Positions 30,195-35,975 of a DNA stretch of 35,975 bases are shown in pieces. Each line of letters opens with the position of its first letter. Position 1 is the stretch's first letter. The notes under the pieces were generated by a model. The model had not been told where the DNA came from. It saw only the letters and a program-made list of their open reading frames with translations, and ran no database searches. The stretch is taken from contig JAFUUX010000273.1 in assembly GCA_017471325.1 (NCBI GenBank), positions 1 through 35,975 of the forward strand. The letters are read 5' to 3'. This DNA is from Lachnospiraceae bacterium. GTDB taxonomy: Bacteria; Bacillota; Clostridia; Lachnospirales; Lachnospiraceae. A program made the position numbers and the translations under genes.

Positions 30195-32489
30195 ATGTAT
30201 TTTCCAAGAGAGTATTTCTATGATGAGGTAAGAGAAGGGTTTTACATAAACGGAATGGTAAAACGCGAATGGGCTGCTCAGTTGGAGGTCTTGTCTGAAA
30301 TTGACAGAGTTTGTAAAACTCATGGGATTAAATGGTTTGCTGATTGCGGAACATTACTGGGAGCGGTAAGGCATGGAGGATATGTGCCTTGGGACGATGA
30401 TCTGGATATTTGCATGTTACGTGATGACTATCGTAAATTTCATAGATTTGCAGTAAAGGATTTGCCACGTAATTTCAATGTCATGACTTATGAATGCGGG
30501 GATTACTGGCAGATGATCACTCGTGTGAATAACCGCGACTCAATCAGTTACGATGAGGAAGAATTAGGGAGGTATCATCAGTTTCCGTATGTTGCAGGAA
30601 TAGATATTTTTGTACTTGATTATGTGGCGCCTGACATGGATGAGGAAGAGATTCGCAGGACGTTGGTCAATAATGTGTTGGGAGTTGGTTCATATGATGG
30701 AATCGACAGTGATGATCCACCTCAAGAGGGGATGGAACTGATCAGGGTAATTGAAGAACAGTGCAACGTGAAACTGGACAGGAAGAATAATTTACGGCAA
30801 CAGTTATACCAACTGGCTGAAAGGTTATCCCTTATGTATCCTTCAGAGGGGGCACAGGAAGTTGTACTCATGCCGTATTGGTGTACACACCATAATCATA
30901 AGTATCCGGCCTATCTTGTGAATGAAATTGTCCAACTTCCGTTTGAAAATACTATGATCAATGTACCGGCTGGATATGATGAAGTATTAAAGATTGAGTA
31001 CGGAGATTACCTGAGGATAGTCAGAAAGGGTGGGATGCATGAATACCCTCTGTATGGGAATCAAGAGGATTTTCTTACAAAAGGGATGGAAGGAGGCAAT
31101 CCATATCGGTATAATTTTTGCTTTGATGATTTGGCGAAAAACAGAGAACCACGGCCACAGAGATTAAAGGAGCAGGTTTTTGAGTTTTGTGGCATTCTAA
31201 ATAAAGTTCACAGTGCGATACGAAACGCTGCAAAGAGCAACCGAGAAGCAATAATAGATCTGTTAGAGCAGTGTCAGGAGGGGGCGATCCGGATTGGTAC
31301 TCAGATTGAGGAGATGGAAGGTGAAGGTTTCATAACCGTAAAATATATAGAAGATTATTGCGAAAAGTTGTATGAGGTTGGGGAAGCAATTACTGAGGAA
31401 GAGCGTTTTTATGCAGCACTTAACGATTTGGAATTGTCATTTAATAGAGTTTTACAAAGCACAGAGCATGACCTGTCGATGCGAAAGGAGATTTTGTTTC
31501 TTCCGTTTCGGGCAGATCTATGGTATTTGATGGATCCAATCTATCGTGAACTGTCAGAAGATGCAAATAACATAGTTTATGTAATGCCGATCCCCTATTT
31601 TGACAGAACAGGGGGAGGAGCACTGGCAGAAATACATTGCGAGATAAAGGATTATCCGAAAGATTTAAAATTGTTGGATTATAGAAAAAATGATATTCGT
31701 CATATGCATCCTGATGTGATCTATACACAGAATGCTTATGATAGATATAATTACACGTATGTTCTTTCACCGGAATTCTTTACTTCTGAATTAAAAAAAT
31801 ATACAGAAGAACTGGTCTACGTACCTTATTTCAGGATCGGTGCGTTTAACTGGGATGATGAAAAACTGATAAAAACAGCGGATTATTTTGTAAAGATCCC
31901 AGGTGTGGTTCACGCGGACAGGGTGCTGGTAGAGTCAGAACAGATGAAAGAATTATATGTAAAAGCATTAATCGAATTTGCAGGAGAGGATACGGAAAAT
32001 ATCTGGAGAGAAAAGATCGAGGTGCGAAAGCCCTCAGATGAGGAAAAGCCGGTTTCATATGAAATATATCCCGTTGAATGGCAGGAGCATCTTTTTGCGG
32101 CAGGGGGTAAGAAAAAGAAAGCAGTCTTATTTTTGAATGCGGTCTGCTCCATATATCAGTATCAAAAGTCTTTTTTACGGAAATTGCGTGAAATACTGAA
32201 AGTTTTTTATGAGCATCGCGAAGAGGTCGTTTTAATCTGGCGGCAGCATCCGTCACTTGCCGGAGCCGCGCATCTCTTTGACAGGGAACAGTGGCTGGAG
32301 TATAGGGAGATCGTGGAGGGATACCGCATGGAAGGCTGGGGGATCCTGGATGAAACAGAGGATGCGGCACTGGCGGTTTCCGTGGCGGATGCATATTATG
32401 GGGATCCTGATCCGGTGATGCAGAGGTGCAGGGTTATGGGCAAGCCGGTCATGATACTGAATCCGGCTGTAACGGAGAATGAAGCATGA
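30195..32489 (+). CDS. LicD domain fused to a CDP-glycerol glycerophosphotransferase-like domain
   Basis: The 764-residue protein has an N-terminal LicD domain (about 1-290: ADCGTLLGAVRHGGYVPWDD, DLDICM), a helical linker (about 310-415) and a C-terminal domain (about 430-764) that resembles TagB/TagF-type glycerophosphotransferases: LFLPFRADLWYLMDPIYREL, VYVPYFRIGAFNWDD, IWRQHPSL and VADAYYGDPDPVM. Such a fusion would couple two phospho-transfer reactions on one surface glycan. The ribosome site is AAAAGGTGAGGTG. Its stop overlaps the next start (ATGA at 32486). The reaction and acceptor are not proven by sequence. Confidence 0.8.
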   Translation: MYFPREYFYDEVREGFYINGMVKREWAAQLEVLSEIDRVCKTHGIKWFADCGTLLGAVRHGGYVPWDDDLDICMLRDDYRKFHRFAVKDLPRNFNVMTYECGDYWQMITRVNNRDSISYDEEELGRYHQFPYVAGIDIFVLDYVAPDMDEEEIRRTLVNNVLGVGSYDGIDSDDPPQEGMELIRVIEEQCNVKLDRKNNLRQQLYQLAERLSLMYPSEGAQEVVLMPYWCTHHNHKYPAYLVNEIVQLPFENTMINVPAGYDEVLKIEYGDYLRIVRKGGMHEYPLYGNQEDFLTKGMEGGNPYRYNFCFDDLAKNREPRPQRLKEQVFEFCGILNKVHSAIRNAAKSNREAIIDLLEQCQEGAIRIGTQIEEMEGEGFITVKYIEDYCEKLYEVGEAITEEERFYAALNDLELSFNRVLQSTEHDLSMRKEILFLPFRADLWYLMDPIYRELSEDANNIVYVMPIPYFDRTGGGALAEIHCEIKDYPKDLKLLDYRKNDIRHMHPDVIYTQNAYDRYNYTYVLSPEFFTSELKKYTEELVYVPYFRIGAFNWDDEKLIKTADYFVKIPGVVHADRVLVESEQMKELYVKALIEFAGEDTENIWREKIEVRKPSDEEKPVSYEIYPVEWQEHLFAAGGKKKKAVLFLNAVCSIYQYQKSFLRKLREILKVFYEHREEVVLIWRQHPSLAGAAHLFDREQWLEYREIVEGYRMEGWGILDETEDAALAVSVADAYYGDPDPVMQRCRVMGKPVMILNPAVTENEA

Positions 32490-33676
32490 GGGAAGATGGA
32501 TCAAAACAAAAAGTGCTGTTGATGGACTGGCCGGCTTTCGGTATAGAGAGCATAAAACGTGTGTTGCCGCAGATGGGATATGATGTGGAATTGTTTGCTT
32601 TTCCTTATGATTCTGGTACAAGATATGAGGAAGCATTAGGGATCAGGATTGCGGAGCGGATTCTGGAAAGCGGTGCAGACCTGATATTTTCATTCAATTT
32701 TTTTCCGGTGATAGCGGCAGCGGCGCATGCCTGTCGGAAAAAGTATATCAGTTGGATCTATGATAGTCCGGCTGTGATGCTTTATTCGATGAGCGTGTTT
32801 TTTCCGGAAAACTATATCTTCCACTTTGATTCGGAGGAAGTGGAACGCATGCGCAGGGATGGTGTGGAAAATGTTTTTTACATGCCGCTGGCGGCAGATG
32901 TGGAGCATTATGACCGGATGATACCGGAGGAGATGCAGAAAAGGAAATATGATGCAGATGTGGCGATGATCGGTTCCATGTACCGGGAGGATAAGTTTCG
33001 GATATTTCGGAAATACGAGATCAAAGAACCGTATGTGAAAGGCTATCTGGATGCGCTTGTGGCAGTACAGGAACAACTGTATGGAGTAGATGTATTAGAA
33101 CCCGGACTGACTCCCGGGATCATGAAGAGGATCCTGCAGACAGTACCATTGAAAGAAAGCAGCAGTGACAGTTATGAGACGCCGGCCTGGACTTATGCAA
33201 ATTATTACCTGGCAAAACAGGTAACAACGGAAGAAAGGGAGCATCTTTTGCGTGCATTGTCAGAAAAGATGCAGGTAGCGCTTTATACGCCGCAAAAGAC
33301 ACCTTATCTGTCCGATGTGGAAAACCGGGGGAGTGTGGATTATTACCGGGAAGCGCCATATGCGATCAAATGTGCCAGGATCAATCTGAACATTACGCTT
33401 CGCAGCATACATAGGGGGATACCGCAAAGAGTGATGGATATCCTGGGGTGTGGTGGTTTCTTGCTTACTAACTATCAGGCAGATCTGTGTGATGCTTTTG
33501 AAATGGGGAAAGATTTTGTATGTTACGAAAGCATTCCGCATGCGGTAGAACTGGCCGGATATTATCTGGAGCATGCAAAGGAACGGCAACAGATTGCTGC
33601 AAATGGTTACCGGAAAGTAAAGGAACAGCACAATTTTGTACTAAAACTGGGACAGATAATGAAACTGACAGAGTAA
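32486..33676 (+). CDS. CgeB-like glycosyltransferase (first of a pair)
   Basis: The 396-residue protein has a two-domain GT-B look: N-terminal DLIFSFNFFPVIAAAAHACR and SWIYDSPAVML, and C-terminal ARINLNITLRSIHRGIPQRV with DILGCGGFLLTNYQADL (about 325-350), the CgeB/Glyco_trans_1_2 signature. It overlaps the upstream gene by 4 bases, so its translation is coupled. It is a paralogue of the next gene (FSINFFPAISEV, NLNITMRPIATG, CGCGGFLLTNWQEEL). CgeB-type enzymes add sugars to surface structures, including flagellin in some bacteria; the acceptor here is unknown. Confidence 0.82.
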   Translation: MREDGSKQKVLLMDWPAFGIESIKRVLPQMGYDVELFAFPYDSGTRYEEALGIRIAERILESGADLIFSFNFFPVIAAAAHACRKKYISWIYDSPAVMLYSMSVFFPENYIFHFDSEEVERMRRDGVENVFYMPLAADVEHYDRMIPEEMQKRKYDADVAMIGSMYREDKFRIFRKYEIKEPYVKGYLDALVAVQEQLYGVDVLEPGLTPGIMKRILQTVPLKESSSDSYETPAWTYANYYLAKQVTTEEREHLLRALSEKMQVALYTPQKTPYLSDVENRGSVDYYREAPYAIKCARINLNITLRSIHRGIPQRVMDILGCGGFLLTNYQADLCDAFEMGKDFVCYESIPHAVELAGYYLEHAKERQQIAANGYRKVKEQHNFVLKLGQIMKLTE

Positions 33677-33708
33677 ACGTTGTGATGGACGGAAGCTGGA
33701 GATAGGAA

Positions 33709-34893
33709 ATGGAAATCCTGTTTTATCGATACAATTCCATCTGTGAGCCGGATGTGATCATGGCATTTCAAAAATTTGGGATCACAGTAACAGAAGAACG
33801 GACACAGATGACAAGAAAGAATATCACTCCTGCCGAAACAGTGGACACAGTGGGGAGGCTTTTAACGGAGAGAAAGTTCTTGTTTGTTTTTTCCATCAAT
33901 TTTTTTCCGGCAATCTCGGAGGTGTGTGAGATCGCTCAAATACCATACGTATGCTGGACCGTGGATGTGCCTGTGATGGAATTATTCTCATCCGCCATAA
34001 AGAATAAGTGCAACAGGATTTTTCTTTTTGACCGGACGCAGTACAGATATTTTTATGAAAAAAATCCGGAAGGGATATTTTACCTGCCATTGGCAACAAA
34101 TGTGCAGAGATGGGACGCAGTACTGAAAGCGGCGAAAGGCACGGAATGCAGTGCATATGCATCGGATATCTCTTTTGTGGGATCCTTGTATAATGAAAAG
34201 AATGCGTATCATAGGATAAACGGATTAAGTGAATACGCAAAAGGGTATATACAGGGATTGATAGAAGCGCAGTTGCAGGTGTACGGTGTCAATTTTATAG
34301 AGAGTATGCTGACGGACAGGATCATGAAGGAAATGGATCTGCTGGTGCCGGAGCTGCACCTGGTACCATGTGACGGAAATCCGGATGCACAGAGATACCT
34401 GATAGCAAATGAGCATATCGGCTCCGAACTGGCAGAAACAGAAAGAAAGCGTCTGCTAAATGCGCTGTCAGAGATTTTTACGGTAGACCTGTATACGCAT
34501 AGCGATACTTCAGGCCTGCGGGGCGTCCGGGCACATAAGGGGATAGATACGCATACGCAGATGCCGCTGGTCTTTTACAATAGTAAGATCAATCTGAACA
34601 TCACCATGCGGCCCATCGCGACAGGCCTGTCCCTGAGAATATATGATGTGTGCGGCTGTGGGGGATTTTTGCTGACAAACTGGCAGGAAGAACTGCCGGA
34701 ACTGTATGAACCCGGGGCAGAGGTGGAAATATTTGGCTCAAAAGAAGAAATGCTGGACAAGGCAGGATACTATCTGGAACATGAAGAAGAAAGGGCCGCT
34801 ATTGCGCTGCGGGGATATGAGCGCACTGTGGCAGAACATACGTATGACCGCCGGATCGCAGAAATGATCCGGGTGCTGAACGGTACGATATAG
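33709..34893 (+). CDS. CgeB-like glycosyltransferase (second of a pair)
   Basis: The 394-residue protein parallels the preceding one throughout (SISFVGSLYNEKN-like motif, INLNITMRPIATGLSLRIYD, VCGCGGFLLTNWQEELPELY), showing a tandem duplication with divergence. It lies 32 bases downstream with AGATAGGAA before the ATG. It probably acts on the same glycan as its paralogue with different donor or acceptor specificity. It is followed by a truncated nuclease gene. Confidence 0.82.
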   Translation: MEILFYRYNSICEPDVIMAFQKFGITVTEERTQMTRKNITPAETVDTVGRLLTERKFLFVFSINFFPAISEVCEIAQIPYVCWTVDVPVMELFSSAIKNKCNRIFLFDRTQYRYFYEKNPEGIFYLPLATNVQRWDAVLKAAKGTECSAYASDISFVGSLYNEKNAYHRINGLSEYAKGYIQGLIEAQLQVYGVNFIESMLTDRIMKEMDLLVPELHLVPCDGNPDAQRYLIANEHIGSELAETERKRLLNALSEIFTVDLYTHSDTSGLRGVRAHKGIDTHTQMPLVFYNSKINLNITMRPIATGLSLRIYDVCGCGGFLLTNWQEELPELYEPGAEVEIFGSKEEMLDKAGYYLEHEEERAAIALRGYERTVAEHTYDRRIAEMIRVLNGTI

Positions 34894-34901
34894 CGAGTAC
34901 T

Positions 34902-35144
34902 ATGGTGACGAAAGGAAAAGGTTTTGCAGATGTGGTATTTCTTCCATATGCTCCCGATCTGCCGGCGATGATCATAGAACTGAAACGCAACAGTACGGCA
35001 GAAAGTGCGTTGGAACAGATCCATAGGAAACAATATTTTGACAGCATGTCGCATTACAGAGGAAAACTGTTATTTGTGGGTATCAATTATTATGAAAAAG
35101 AAAAGACACACAGCTGCAGGATGGAGACTTTTACGTTATCCTGA
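34902..35144 (+). pseudogene. 5'-truncated PD-(D/E)XK nuclease fragment
   Basis: The 80-residue frame holds only the C-terminal nuclease part: GFADVVFLPYAPDLPAMIIE with ELKR, then AESALEQIHRKQYFDSMSHY and LLFVGINYYEKEKTHSCRME. This matches the PD-(D/E)XK end of the AAA-ATPase-like proteins common in Clostridia; the ATPase part, hundreds of residues, is missing. The acidic and lysine residues of the motif (D, ELK) are kept. It starts 8 bases after the glycosyltransferase stop, without a good ribosome site, so it is most likely a gene remnant. It aligns with the remnant at 25947. Confidence 0.7.
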
Positions 35145-35198
35145 CTTTATCGTTTGCGAGCGTGGTTTGGTTATTGAGAATAAATAGGGGATCGCACA

Positions 35199-35975
35199 AT
35201 GAATGATCGGACATTTAATACTTATATCGTGATCACACCGTCTGATTTTGAACGGTTGAAAAGTCAGTATGCCCGTTTGGTTTCGATGCTGCCGCATGGG
35301 AAATTGGTTTTTGTGGGGAGTGAGGCAGTAGGGGCACTTGTGAAAGAACTTGCTTTGGGGGAGCGGGTTTTATACCTGGCTGAAAACAGTCTTTTGCCCA
35401 TCCGCAGGGTATGGGATGTAATGAATGACCATATGAGCGGGCTTTTGCAGGGCGAAGAAGTACCCAGAGGGGCGGTAGGCTGGTATTATCAGCAGTTCCT
35501 GAAATTTGAACTGGCAAAGCAGTGCGCGGATGAATTCTATATGACCTGGGACGGGGATACCATTCCGTGCCGGCCGGTAAATATGTTTGCGGAGGATGGC
35601 AGGCCTTATCTGCATAATAAAACAGAGTATCATGCGTTGTATTTTACTACGATGGCAAAATTAATCCCCGGATTGCGTAAAGTGATACGCTCGTCCTTTA
35701 TTTCGGAACACATGATGTTTCATGCGCAGACGGTGAGGGAACTGATGGCCGCGATCGAAGCAAATGAAGCATTGCAGGGTGAAACATATTGGGAGCGGAT
35801 CCTGCGGGCGATAGAGCCGGCGCAGGTACACCGGAGTGCCTATAGCGAGTTTGAAACCTATGGTTCGTATGTGGCGCTGCGGCATCCGGAATTATACAGG
35901 ATACGGGAGTGGCATTCATTCCGGCTGGGTGGCGAATTTTTTGATTTAGATACGATCTGCGACAGGGATTATGAA
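35199..35975 (+). CDS. DUF6492-like glycosyltransferase-type protein (runs off window)
   Basis: The frame from ATG 35199 stays open for 259 codons to the window edge. Translation begins MNDRTFNTYIVITPSDFERL and includes GWYYQQFLKFELAKQCADEF then YMTWDGDTIPCRPV, the pattern of DUF6492-like proteins, in which the DGDT resembles a sugar-nucleotide-binding DxD motif. AGGGGAT precedes the start. Placement at the end of the glycosyltransferase island supports a role in surface glycan synthesis. The C-terminus is not visible. Confidence 0.75.
   Translation, partial: MNDRTFNTYIVITPSDFERLKSQYARLVSMLPHGKLVFVGSEAVGALVKELALGERVLYLAENSLLPIRRVWDVMNDHMSGLLQGEEVPRGAVGWYYQQFLKFELAKQCADEFYMTWDGDTIPCRPVNMFAEDGRPYLHNKTEYHALYFTTMAKLIPGLRKVIRSSFISEHMMFHAQTVRELMAAIEANEALQGETYWERILRAIEPAQVHRSAYSEFETYGSYVALRHPELYRIREWHSFRLGGEFFDLDTICDRDYE

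Overview
The window looks like a chromosomal segment from a motile member of the Lachnospiraceae (Clostridia). The evidence is a flagellin of the type common in that family, the FliW-CsrA-FlaG-FliD-FliS flagellar block, an ftsEX-murein hydrolase activator-CtpA block, a separate PurO-type IMP cyclohydrolase and AICAR transformylase under a ZTP riboswitch, and many LicD-type transferases. This placement is inferred from protein families and gene order, not from a marker gene.

Layout. (1) 1-8027, housekeeping and envelope: a YjfB-like motility protein (minus strand), a CdaR/PucR-type regulator, FtsE with a long acidic N-terminal extension, FtsX, an EnvC-like M23 protein, an S41 carboxy-terminal protease and a MATE transporter. 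(2) 8348-17531, a seven-gene cassette on one strand: coiled-coil protein, zinc-ribbon/FHA protein, NrdG-like radical SAM enzyme, Clp-type AAA+ ATPase, PP2C phosphatase, Ser/Thr kinase with eight 14-residue repeats, and a polytopic membrane protein. I do not recognise it as a named system and consider it the best candidate for something undescribed. (3) 17584-20019, purine synthesis: promoter, long leader, ZTP riboswitch with terminator, IMP cyclohydrolase and AICAR transformylase. (4) 20088-25804, late flagellar genes: fliW, csrA, flaG, fliD, fliS, a FliT/FlgN-like chaperone, a Uma2-family gene and flagellin, with sigma-28-type promoters before fliD and flagellin and candidate CsrA sites in the flagellin leader. 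(5) 25814-35975, a more AT-rich surface-modification island at least up to about 32 kb: three LicD-domain proteins (two with extra C-terminal domains), a capsular-synthesis-type glycosyltransferase, two CgeB-like glycosyltransferases and a DUF6492-like protein that runs off the window. Truncated PD-(D/E)XK nuclease fragments flank this island.

Small palindromic mobile elements also occur. Three complete ones (8163-8305, 12804-12852, 17539-17575) are each flanked by a perfect 8-bp direct repeat and share GT(A/T)AC-type ends; a fourth runs off the left edge (1-140). The three complete copies lie just before, inside and just after the kinase/phosphatase/AAA+ cassette.

How the genes work together. 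FtsEX and the M23 coiled-coil protein would form a septal wall-hydrolysis module. FliW and CsrA would tie flagellin translation to flagellin level. The LicD/glycosyltransferase island beside flagellin may decorate flagellin or a cell-wall polymer. In the cassette, the kinase, phosphatase and FHA protein form a plausible phosphothreonine switch controlling the AAA+ machine, with the kinase's repeats as candidate phosphosites.
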